Source of the DNA: Novipirellula aureliae
GTDB lineage: Bacteria; Planctomycetota; Planctomycetia; Pirellulales; Pirellulaceae
Length of the DNA stretch: 64,000 bases
NCBI RefSeq assembly: GCF_007860185.1
Contig: NZ_SJPY01000004.1
Coordinates: 124,001-188,000 of the forward strand
Direction: 5' to 3'
Shown here: positions 1 through 7,525 of the stretch, one piece after another
Position numbering within the stretch: position 1 is the stretch's first letter
Layout: every line of letters starts with the position of its first letter
Made by a program: the position numbers and the translations under genes
Notes under the pieces: model-generated
Told to the model about the DNA's origin: nothing
The model's database searches: none
What the model saw: the letters and a program-made list of their open reading frames with translations, nothing else

Positions 1-632
1 TCGGCAACGCCCGTCAATTCGTTATGCAGAGCGATGCGAACACTTTGCTCGACGCTTCGGTAAGTCCATACACCCACGATCGCCGTCGGTAAAACGGCAG
101 CTAGGAATAACCATCCCGAATTGACCCGCTGAGTCCGACGAGACTTTTTTGCAAACAGAATATCACTGGGGGAACTTCGGTGATGCGATCGATCGGTTTC
201 GAGATCGCGAGGAGACGCATGGGTCCGCAGGGCACCACCATGCTGTGTGATTTCCGATGGCGAAACCGTTTTGCGAGCAGGACGAGGATCCGCCTTTTGA
301 GGAACCTCGCTCCGTTGGTCGTCATCCCCTCGCTTGGTGTCGTCGTCAGACCCCTGTTTTGCAGGAGGTGACTGTTTTGCAGGAGGTGACTGCGTTGATC
401 GGGCCATCGGCGCAGAAGTGGGGATGTCGATCGGCGAAGTGACCGGCATCGCGTTTTCACCTTCGGCTCGTGCGGAATCAGGATCGTGCTCTCCCAATAG
501 AGACATCACCTCTTGAACCAGCTCGGCATCGCCGTTGGCTTCGGCTTCGACGAAAGCTCGTTGGTCTTCGGGTGGCAACTCGTCGGCGGCAAGAAAGAGA
601 TCCCGAATGCGATCATACCGCTTCGCATCCAT
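1..632 (-). CDS. Membrane signalling protein, N-terminal part only (runs off window start)
   Basis: An open reading frame begins with ATG at 632 and stays open to the window edge (210 codons seen). Its ATG overlaps the TGA of the ECF sigma gene by one base (TGATG), so the two are translationally coupled. Residues 1-50 form a charged helical segment ending in LLGEHDP, which is typical of the proteins that follow ECF sigma factors in planctomycetes. Residues 60-165 are a low-complexity Pro/Ser/Asp linker with two tandem copies of SPPAKQ. A single membrane segment lies at about 172-190, followed by the start of what should be an extracytoplasmic domain. No kinase motif occurs in the visible part. 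From family knowledge it could be a transmembrane Ser/Thr kinase or a nucleotide cyclase. The C-terminus needed to decide is outside the window. Confidence 0.75.
   Translation of the reverse strand, partial: MDAKRYDRIRDLFLAADELPPEDQRAFVEAEANGDAELVQEVMSLLGEHDPDSARAEGENAMPVTSPIDIPTSAPMARSTQSPPAKQSPPAKQGSDDDTKRGDDDQRSEVPQKADPRPARKTVSPSEITQHGGALRTHASPRDLETDRSHHRSSPSDILFAKKSRRTQRVNSGWLFLAAVLPTAIVGVWTYRSVEQSVRIALHNELTGVA
354..389 (-). repeat. 18-bp tandem repeat, two copies
   Basis: Two exact 18-base copies (354-371 and 372-389) lie in frame inside the linker of the partial membrane protein and encode SPPAKQ twice. Because the unit is a multiple of three, copy-number changes would lengthen or shorten the linker without breaking the frame. 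Confidence 0.85.
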
Positions 633-1246
633 CAATCCGACTCGCCCTGTGGCGCATCGGGGCGGCTAGCTTTCGGTGTTGAGGATTCCTCCGATTCACG
701 CCGAAGTTCACGCCGCATCCAGGCACGAGCCATCGCCCAATCCTTTTCAATTGTCCGTAGCCCAAGGTTCATTTCGGCCGAGATTTCTCGCATCGTCATG
801 CCGCCAAAAAAACGTAGTTCAACGATACGAGCTTGACGCGAACTTAAATTCGCTAGCGTATTGAGTAGATCGTCCAAGGCGACGACATCTTCATCCTTAC
901 TCAGCTCGAACGTCACATCATCGGTTAGCATTCGCCGGTCCCATCCGCCGCCACGTTTCTGGGAACGAACCTTGCGGGCATGATCGACCAAGATACGACG
1001 CATCACTGTCGCGCCGATGGCGAAAAAATGTGTCTTGCCTTGCCAATCGATTCGCGTTTGGTCGATCATCCGCATGTACGCTTGATGGACCAGCGAAGAG
1101 GAACTGAGCCGATCGCGAATCGGCTCGTGTTGCAGGAACTTTCCCGCCAACCGGCGGAGGTCTTCATACATGGCAGTGAATAAACGATCCGTGTCGGCGA
1201 GGTGTCCATCGACACTCTTTTCGACGAGATCGTTCAAACTACTCAT
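632..1246 (-). CDS. ECF-type RNA polymerase sigma factor
   Basis: This 204-residue protein has the layout of planctomycete ECF sigma factors. A region 2 segment covers about residues 20-105 (DRLFTAMYEDLRRLAG, LVHQAYMRMID, HFFAIGATVMRRILVDHARK). A region 4 helix-turn-helix covers about 130-180 (LSSRQARIVELRFF, MTMREISAEMNLGLRTIEKD). It matches the family known as TIGR02999, whose members direct transcription of small regulons and usually lack a classical anti-sigma factor. The downstream gene overlaps its stop codon by one base and is likely its signalling partner. It is divergent from the coiled-coil gene at 1490, with about 240 bases between them that should hold both promoters. Confidence 0.95.
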   Translation of the reverse strand: MSSLNDLVEKSVDGHLADTDRLFTAMYEDLRRLAGKFLQHEPIRDRLSSSSLVHQAYMRMIDQTRIDWQGKTHFFAIGATVMRRILVDHARKVRSQKRGGGWDRRMLTDDVTFELSKDEDVVALDDLLNTLANLSSRQARIVELRFFGGMTMREISAEMNLGLRTIEKDWAMARAWMRRELRRESEESSTPKASRPDAPQGESD

Positions 1247-1489
1247 GCTGAAAAAGTTCCATTGATAAAATAGGCTGTCCTGTTATTCCCTAGAATAACC
1301 GCCAAATCGTGATTCCGATAGTCATTTTGACCACTGACAAGCATCCTTAAGCAAGCGAACATAAATAAAAATGTTCCGATTCTGCCAAGAACCCCCGTTT
1401 CGTTGCGAATAAGTGGTTGTGAGGCATCAAGTCCGTGCCAAAAACGTAACGAAAATACGTATCCAAACCTTCCGTATAGGGGATTTCAA

Positions 1490-2293
1490 ATGTTGAAAAA
1501 ACTAGTACTTGCCGGTGGTGCCGCCGCACTGCTATCGTCGATGGCCGTTTTTACGCCGCTCTATAGCTACGCTCGCTGCGGCATGGGCTGGCTAAAATCG
1601 TCTGCTTCCGATTCAATGCCACTGGAGTGGGAACTGAAGCGGGCACGTCAAATGATTGCCGACCTGAAGCCCGAGATCGAGTCGAACGCCCAGCGTATTG
1701 CACTTGAAAAAGTGCAGGTCGCTCGTCTGGAAAAACAGTTCAATGATTCGGAACAACGGTTGGCAAAAACCCAGTCCGATATCGAGCGGCTTTCCGATGA
1801 CTTGCGAAATGATAGCACTGTCTATACTTACGCAGGTCGGACCTACACGTCGACTCAGGTCAAAACCGATCTGGGCAACCGTTTCAAGCGGTTCAAGACT
1901 CGCAAAGCGACCGCCGACAAACTCAATCAGATGCTCACAGCCCGCAAAGCGACCCTCGAAGCGGCTCACGAGCGAATGGATGCAATGATCAATGCACGCC
2001 AACAATTGGAGGTGGAAGTCGAAAACCTGCAAGCTCGCTTGGGAGCCCTTCGCGTGGCTCAGACGAGCAACGAAATGTCACTCGACGACAGCCATCTGTC
2101 GCGGACTCGCCAATTGCTTGACGAGATTGCGACACGAATGGAAGTGGCCGAAGAAACGATGAGTGTGGATGCCGAGTACTTTGGCGAAATCGATCTGGAT
2201 GAACCGACCGACGAGAACCTGCTCGACGAAATCGCCAGCTATTTCGATCAAGACAAAACCGCCGATTCGTTGGTTTCCATCCAACTTGATTAG
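1490..2293 (+). CDS. Secreted coiled-coil protein of unknown function
   Basis: I chose the ATG at 1490, with AGGGG about eight bases upstream. An upstream in-frame start at 1403 would put a charged leader before the signal peptide. Residues 1-28 form a signal peptide (MLKKLVLAGGAAALLSS, cut near SYA). Residues about 45-130 and 165-235 are strongly charged helices that should form coiled coils. A short segment between them (TVYTYAGRTYTSTQVKTDLG) breaks the helices. The C-terminus is acidic. The gene precedes an FHA-like gene by 10 bases and a Ser/Thr kinase gene by 1 kb, so a role in an envelope signalling group is plausible. No enzymatic motif is visible, and I do not assign a function. Confidence 0.8.
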   Translation: MLKKLVLAGGAAALLSSMAVFTPLYSYARCGMGWLKSSASDSMPLEWELKRARQMIADLKPEIESNAQRIALEKVQVARLEKQFNDSEQRLAKTQSDIERLSDDLRNDSTVYTYAGRTYTSTQVKTDLGNRFKRFKTRKATADKLNQMLTARKATLEAAHERMDAMINARQQLEVEVENLQARLGALRVAQTSNEMSLDDSHLSRTRQLLDEIATRMEVAEETMSVDAEYFGEIDLDEPTDENLLDEIASYFDQDKTADSLVSIQLD

Positions 2294-2303
2294 GACGTTC
2301 GTT

Positions 2304-2897
2304 GTGACCCCATTTCCTAACCCACGATCGCAGCCAAAAAAGCCTCTCTCCGATACAGGTCGGTGGAGGCTTTGGGTCGATGGCTGTGGCGGTTTCTTGC
2401 TGCTCACAGGCGATCGTTGGTCACTCGGTGGCATCGCTTCGGCAAACCACAGTGATATCATGATCCAAGCGGATTGGCCGCGAAACGCGGGGATGATTTC
2501 TCGCCAGGAAGACCACTATGTTTGGACGCCGAACCAAACCAATAATGAAGAGAAACCGGCACTGATTGAGTTCGGCAAAGTGATACCCGTCGCCGGGTCT
2601 GCGAAACTAAGGCTCGTTCAGCCGAATCCGTTAAGCCCGACAGCGGTATTGATGCTCGAACCACCCCATCGTTTTGCGGATCATGTGGATGGAGTCATTT
2701 TGGCCGATCAAACGATTTTGATTGGCCCAGCGGCGGATTGTCACGCCCGAGGAACCATGCTGACCGGAAAAGTGCTGTTGGTTCATCGCAGCGAAGGTTG
2801 GTTCGCCAAGGCGGTGGGGGACAAAGAATTCGTAAAATTGTTGATTGGCGAGCGGACGGAGTTGGCGGAGGTCGGCATGACACTCGAAAATGCTTGA
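2304..2897 (+). CDS. FHA-like domain protein
   Basis: The open frame extends upstream into the coiled-coil gene, but only the part from GTG 2304 looks like protein, giving 197 residues 10 bases after the previous stop. The C-terminal half (from about residue 110) resembles a forkhead-associated fold. It has a strand with DQTILIGPAADCHARG, where the IG and the later H-A-R are in the places of the conserved G-R and S-x-x-H, then LLVHRSEGWFAKA. The canonical G-R-x-x-x-x-D pattern is not fully kept, so phosphothreonine binding is not assured. The first 90 residues contain WRLWVDGCGGFLLLTGD, a short segment typical of proteins with a preceding beta fold. Its place between a coiled-coil protein and a Ser/Thr kinase supports a signalling role. 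Confidence 0.65.
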   Translation: MTPFPNPRSQPKKPLSDTGRWRLWVDGCGGFLLLTGDRWSLGGIASANHSDIMIQADWPRNAGMISRQEDHYVWTPNQTNNEEKPALIEFGKVIPVAGSAKLRLVQPNPLSPTAVLMLEPPHRFADHVDGVILADQTILIGPAADCHARGTMLTGKVLLVHRSEGWFAKAVGDKEFVKLLIGERTELAEVGMTLENA

Positions 2898-2966
2898 CTT
2901 TTGGACAACTCTCGCTAATCGACACCAAGTTTCGTAGAAAAATCGTGCTCGTCCTGTAGGAAAAAT

Positions 2967-3082
2967 GGTACTCGTACTCCTGCTCGGATGCCCAAGACCC
3001 GGATGCCTAAGACCCTTCGAGTACGAGTACCACCGGAGCGAGTACCACCGGAGCGATACCACCGGAGCGAGTACCACCGGAG
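2967..3082. repeat. Compound intergenic repeat (inverted repeat plus tandem 15-mers)
   Basis: The gap between the FHA-like gene and the kinase gene (2898-3291) holds three nested structures. A perfect 13-base inverted repeat pairs 2967-2979 (GGTACTCGTACTC) with 3019-3031. Its loop contains a 15-16 base direct repeat (CGGATGCCCAAGACCC and CGGATGCCTAAGACCC). The right arm runs into four copies of GAGTACCACCGGAGC at 3025-3082, one of them lacking one base. It could fold as a long RNA hairpin or be a dispersed short repeat family. I cannot tell which from one copy. Confidence 0.8.
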
Positions 3083-3291
3083 ACTGAGTGCGAGTACGAC
3101 AATGCAGCCTTTCAGACGTTTGGCAGCGATGGTTGATGTCATTTACCGAGAAACGTCGACGATTGCGCCCCGAAATTGAATGCTTCGAGCCTGATACGAT
3201 AGTTAGTATCGGTAATTCAAACACTGGTGTCAGGCGAAGACGAAGAACAGGGCACGACGAAAATGATTTTTCAAGGGGTTAACAAGAAACA

Positions 3292-6045
3292 ATGACTGCA
3301 ATTCTTAGTAAACTACAAAAGACGGCTCCCTCGACACCTGCTTCCAATGCTATGACCTTCACGTATTCCCCCGGATCGACTCCATTGCCTCGATACACGA
3401 TTCGTCGTGGGATCGGGATTGGCGGGTTTGGTGAAGTCTATTTCGCGATCAGCGAAGCGGGCAAAGAGGTCGCATTAAAACGGATCCAGCGAAATCTGGA
3501 CGTTGAGCTGCGTGGCGTGTCTCATTGCCTGAACCTAAAACATCCCAACCTGGTTTCTCTGTTTGACATCTGTCGTGATGCAAATGAGGAGTCCTGGGTT
3601 GTGATGGAGTACGTCGCGGGCAAAAATTTGCGGCAAGTGCTCGATGAATCGCCGACCGGCTTGACTGAAAGTGAAGCGAGACGTTGGTTTGCTGCGATTG
3701 CTGCTGGGGTTCATCACTTGCATGCCGCTGGTTTGGTTCACCGCGACTTGAAGCCTGGGAACGTTTTCGATGATCTGGGGATCGTCAAGGTTGGCGATTA
3801 TGGGCTAAGCAAGTTTATCTCGTCCTCGCATCGTGCCGGGCATACCGAAAGCGTTGGTACGTTTCACTACATGGCACCCGAGATCGGGCGTGGTGAATAC
3901 GGCCGTGAAATCGATATCTATGCTCTCGGCATCATGCTCTACGAAGTGCTGACTGGCATGGTCCCGTTTGATGGGGAAAGCAGTCATGAAATCATCATCA
4001 AGCACATGACGGCAGAACCCAATTTGACGTTGGTCGGCGAGCCCTATCGGTCGGTGATTGCCAAGTGTCTGGAGAAAGACCCTCAAAAACGTTTTCGCAG
4101 CACGGTGGATTTAACCGATGCTCTCGGCATGAGCCGACCAGATAACCCGGTATTGTCTGGCAGTCCGGGTTTGCCAGGCTCGCGAGTAGATGAGCCGCCT
4201 GCCGACTCGGCAAATTCACCGTACGAAGAACCGATCATGGCTTCGTTATCATCGGCGAACTCAAACCCGCGTTCCTATCCTTCTCCGCTTGCGAATCACC
4301 CACCGAGCAGGGCTCACGAGAGTACTTCGGATTTGCAGCGATGGTGGCGTTCGCTCGATCAATCGCCTGGTGCCAAGTTCTTTTTGGTCTTGGGTATCGT
4401 GTTGGTCACGATGACAGCCGGTCTGTGGCCGCTATTGATGTTGGCCGCGATCGTGTACGTGCCCTACTATGTGGTTCGTCAAATGGTACCGCAGGTGAAT
4501 CAGCAGCCCCGTTATGCAGGAGCATCGTCGTTGCAATCAAATGCGGCCTGCGCCCAGTCGTCTGGCCGAATTCCTGCGACGACGCGTCCGCTCAGCAAGT
4601 CCGAGTGGCGAAGTCAATGCCGAAAGGAGTTGTGTGCCAAACCGAGGATTCATCGAGTCGCCGAACTGAGTACTTCTTGGATGACCGCTTGCTTGACGAC
4701 GTTTGTCCTAGCTGTGGTTGCGGGGGTGATCGGGCTTGGCAGCGGGCCGACTGATGCGGCTGCGGTTGCTCCTTATGCCGCCATGGCGATGATCGTGTTG
4801 GTGTCTTCATTGGCAATGCTCTGGCTGGGCAAGTATTGGGAACGAGACGAAGGTGAAAGTTTGCCGCGGCGATTGGTGCTGGCAGGAGTCGGTGTGTTTG
4901 TCGGAGCGTTCGCCTACGCTGTCACACAGTTCTTAATGCTTCCACTTGACTACGGTTTAACCCGAGAGATCGACTCGACCACACTTCCGCAAGCTCTTTA
5001 TCTAGGCAACAAAATCCCACGCGCCTCGGCTTTGATGACTCACTTTGCCCTGTTGTTTGCTGCCCTTCGCTGGTGGAAACCGGTGGACCCGCTACGTCGT
5101 CGACGACTTAGTTTGTGGAGCGTTGCGGTGGCCGTGGTGAGCGAATGGGCCGTTCATCAAATCTTGCCGATTCCTCAACCCGCTGGGATGCTAATCGCCG
5201 GTGGCATCGCAATCGCCGTGCAAATGTCCTCGCCATGGTTGAATCCACGTCCGAAAACAATCCTGCGGAAAACTTCATTGGCCACCGCCGCCGCAGCGAT
5301 GTTTGTCCTGTCCACGGCATCGATGACCGTTCACGCCACTGAAGTGTCCACTGAAGCCGCAGAAGTAGAGGTCGCAGACGTGGAATCCGCAGACGTAGAA
5401 TCCACAAAAGTAGAAGCCACAAAAGTAGAAGCCGTAGAAGTAGAGGTCGCAAAAGTAGAAGCCGTAGAAGTAGAGGTCGCTGAAACGCAGGCCAAGTCGA
5501 CCGAGTTGTCTGTCGTTCCCCTCGACCAAACGGTCTACCCGAGTGACCGACCCGATTGGATCGATCGTCTTGCCGATGACGAAAATCCAACCGCCGAGGA
5601 GGATTACACGGTGGTTGTCACCTCATTGCCGTCGGAAACGCGTGAAGAGAGTGCGGCAGGGCTGCAGTTGATGAAGCGAGCGGCTGTGCTCAACACGATC
5701 AAGAGTTTTGTTCCACGAGGCCGAGGTATCAAATCGGATTTGCTTGATGACGATTGGATTGACCACTGGTTGGTTCAGCGAACCTACGAGGGCGAAGTTA
5801 CCAAAGGCGACATGGTGCTGCACGAGCATGCAGCGGAGCTCGTTTTTGATAAAGAGGCTCGCGACGAAATTCGCGAGTTGTGGAAGCGAGTGCAGCTGCG
5901 AAACCGTTTGGGATTCTTAGGTCTGGCAGGCTTCGGCGGGTTCTGTTTGCTCGTGATGAGTTCCGTCGCGACGGGTTTTCTAAGCCGTCGATTGTCGCTC
6001 CGCTCTCCGAGTGGAGAGTGTTTTCGTACGGAAGGTGAAAGTTGA
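3292..6045 (+). CDS. Transmembrane Ser/Thr protein kinase
   Basis: This 917-residue protein carries a Hanks-type kinase domain at about residues 35-275: glycine loop GIGIGGFGEVYFA (40-52), lysine K63 in VALKRI, catalytic HRDLKPGNV (150-158) and APE (195-197). The metal-binding DFG motif is DYG (169-171). A Pro/Ser linker follows. About seven or eight hydrophobic segments lie between residues 365 and 690, so the middle is a polytopic membrane region. After it come a signal-like hydrophobic stretch ending in VHA (about 675-690), a Glu/Val-rich repeat, an acidic domain and a last membrane segment near residue 880. ATP-dependent phosphorylation of Ser/Thr is expected from the motifs. The membrane part is not a PASTA or other standard sensor, and its ligand is unknown. 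Confidence 0.9.
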   Translation: MTAILSKLQKTAPSTPASNAMTFTYSPGSTPLPRYTIRRGIGIGGFGEVYFAISEAGKEVALKRIQRNLDVELRGVSHCLNLKHPNLVSLFDICRDANEESWVVMEYVAGKNLRQVLDESPTGLTESEARRWFAAIAAGVHHLHAAGLVHRDLKPGNVFDDLGIVKVGDYGLSKFISSSHRAGHTESVGTFHYMAPEIGRGEYGREIDIYALGIMLYEVLTGMVPFDGESSHEIIIKHMTAEPNLTLVGEPYRSVIAKCLEKDPQKRFRSTVDLTDALGMSRPDNPVLSGSPGLPGSRVDEPPADSANSPYEEPIMASLSSANSNPRSYPSPLANHPPSRAHESTSDLQRWWRSLDQSPGAKFFLVLGIVLVTMTAGLWPLLMLAAIVYVPYYVVRQMVPQVNQQPRYAGASSLQSNAACAQSSGRIPATTRPLSKSEWRSQCRKELCAKPRIHRVAELSTSWMTACLTTFVLAVVAGVIGLGSGPTDAAAVAPYAAMAMIVLVSSLAMLWLGKYWERDEGESLPRRLVLAGVGVFVGAFAYAVTQFLMLPLDYGLTREIDSTTLPQALYLGNKIPRASALMTHFALLFAALRWWKPVDPLRRRRLSLWSVAVAVVSEWAVHQILPIPQPAGMLIAGGIAIAVQMSSPWLNPRPKTILRKTSLATAAAAMFVLSTASMTVHATEVSTEAAEVEVADVESADVESTKVEATKVEAVEVEVAKVEAVEVEVAETQAKSTELSVVPLDQTVYPSDRPDWIDRLADDENPTAEEDYTVVVTSLPSETREESAAGLQLMKRAAVLNTIKSFVPRGRGIKSDLLDDDWIDHWLVQRTYEGEVTKGDMVLHEHAAELVFDKEARDEIRELWKRVQLRNRLGFLGLAGFGGFCLLVMSSVATGFLSRRLSLRSPSGECFRTEGES
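5361..5490 (+). repeat. Val/Glu-rich degenerate tandem repeat inside the kinase gene
   Basis: Units of about 15 bases related to GTAGAAGCCACAAAA encode a run of VEV-A, VESAD, VEATK and VEAVE steps. Two longer copies of GCCGTAGAAGTAGAGGTCGC occur exactly. It lies just after the last large membrane block, so it should form a flexible acidic stalk, and it is a likely place for copy-number change. Confidence 0.75.
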
Positions 6046-6087
6046 GCAAAGTCAATCGGTGGATGCTGCTCGGAACGTTGAGCGATC

Positions 6088-7230
6088 TTACAGCCCCTCG
6101 GCTGGGAAAGGCTCACTGGCAATTCCACGGTCGACGGCCCAGACATTGCGAAATAGCACCTCGTTGTTGTGGTCTTGGAGAAGGGTTGGAAGCAACGTCG
6201 GTGATTCCTCTTTGCCATGTCCGGTTTGCTGGGGCAATTCAACGTCGTCTTGCACTTTCACCCCATTGACCCAGCTGGTAATTCGGGCGCCTCGTAGTTT
6301 CGAACCGTCGGCCGCCCAACGCGGAGCGGTAAACTGGATGTCATAGGTCTGCCAAACCAAGGGTGGCAGGCACATGTTGATGTCCGGTTTTCGGAACCGG
6401 TAAATTGCACCCAAACCGTCAAAGACAGAGGGTGTGGCAAAGGAATCGAGTATCTGGCATTCATACCGACTTTGGAGGTAAATGCCGCTATTACCACGCC
6501 TCTGACCATTCTCCTTAGGCATATAGGGCAAGCGAAATTCGAGGTGTAGATTGAAATCCTGAAGCATCGGCTTGATGGTTGCCCCTTGCTTCAAGAGTCC
6601 ATCCTCCGTCATCTTCGCAGCGGTAAACTGGTCCGTTGAAGTTCCATCGAAAAGCACGATTGCATCTTTGGGCGGTGCGGCACCCAGCGTCGGGCTTTGC
6701 CGATTCACTCGAGCCAGATTGCCGATTCGAGCTCCCTTTCGATCAAGAACGATGCAACCATCCTTTTCGGCGATGATCACAAACGGGCCTCCCGATAGAG
6801 TGACAAACCCGTCACTTCGGAGTCCGACCAATTGAACGGGTTTGCCTTGTTGTGCCGGTTGTCCCGGCAGCCCACCGGTGTACTGGATCGCCTCAAGGCT
6901 GTTGTCTCCAAATACTCGTATTTGCAGCCCAATTTGTTGTGCCTTTTCGCCCTTGGGATGAATCTTGCCAGCGAATTCACCCATCAGAGGGAAGCTTGGT
7001 CCATACTGTGCTGCCTCATCGGATCCTGCCTCATCGGCTCCTGCCTCATCCTCAACTTTAGCCGTGTCCTCAGCAGCTTTGTCTATACTTGGAGCATCGT
7101 TTGTGGTTGATCCCGCTTCGGCCGCCGGAACCGCTTTGGTCGCGTTTTCTTGGGCGAACAAGCGAGGGCTTCCTGGATTGGGAATCAATAACAAAGCAGC
7201 GGCAGCTAGAAGGGTACGTGTCGATCTCAT
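6088..7230 (-). CDS. Secreted DUF1080 (3-keto-disaccharide hydrolase-like) protein
   Basis: The 380-residue product starts with a signal peptide (MRSTRTLLAAAALLLIPN, likely cut after LFA). A low-complexity Ala/Glu/Asp segment with ADEAGSDEA repeats follows. The second half, from about residue 190, is a DUF1080 domain with DAIVLFDGTSTDQF, FNLHLEFRLPYMP, RRGNSGIYLQSRYECQILDSF and the C-terminal DHNNEVLFRNVWA. This family is a concanavalin-like fold, very abundant in planctomycetes, and some members hydrolyse 3-keto sugars. The insert between the signal peptide and the domain (residues 80-190) is not recognised. It converges with the kinase gene, with only 42 bases between the stop codons. Confidence 0.9.
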   Translation of the reverse strand: MRSTRTLLAAAALLLIPNPGSPRLFAQENATKAVPAAEAGSTTNDAPSIDKAAEDTAKVEDEAGADEAGSDEAAQYGPSFPLMGEFAGKIHPKGEKAQQIGLQIRVFGDNSLEAIQYTGGLPGQPAQQGKPVQLVGLRSDGFVTLSGGPFVIIAEKDGCIVLDRKGARIGNLARVNRQSPTLGAAPPKDAIVLFDGTSTDQFTAAKMTEDGLLKQGATIKPMLQDFNLHLEFRLPYMPKENGQRRGNSGIYLQSRYECQILDSFATPSVFDGLGAIYRFRKPDINMCLPPLVWQTYDIQFTAPRWAADGSKLRGARITSWVNGVKVQDDVELPQQTGHGKEESPTLLPTLLQDHNNEVLFRNVWAVDRGIASEPFPAEGL

Positions 7231-7525
7231 GGGGCATCGTCAAAAGAAGGGTGGGAAGGTGGAAAGGCGTCGAGGTTATCCAATAGCTTAATTCAAACAA
7301 GGCGAGCGGACAACGAACAAGGTGATGCCTGACGCAAAATAGTATAATTGCTCCGAAGGCCCTTGGCGATTGATTCAAATGTCTGTATTTGTTTCTCGAA
7401 TGGGATTGCCTTGATCCTCTCGCTACAATTTTCGGTGACAACTAGCGACTACCCAGTGAAATGACTTTTATCTAAATAAGATGGCTCTCGGATTTTGCTG
7501 AGCCAAAAAGGCTAACAAGCTAACG

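Noticed and set aside
3025-3082. CRISPR-like array
   Set aside because: The 15-mers are directly adjacent without spacers, and there are no cas genes.
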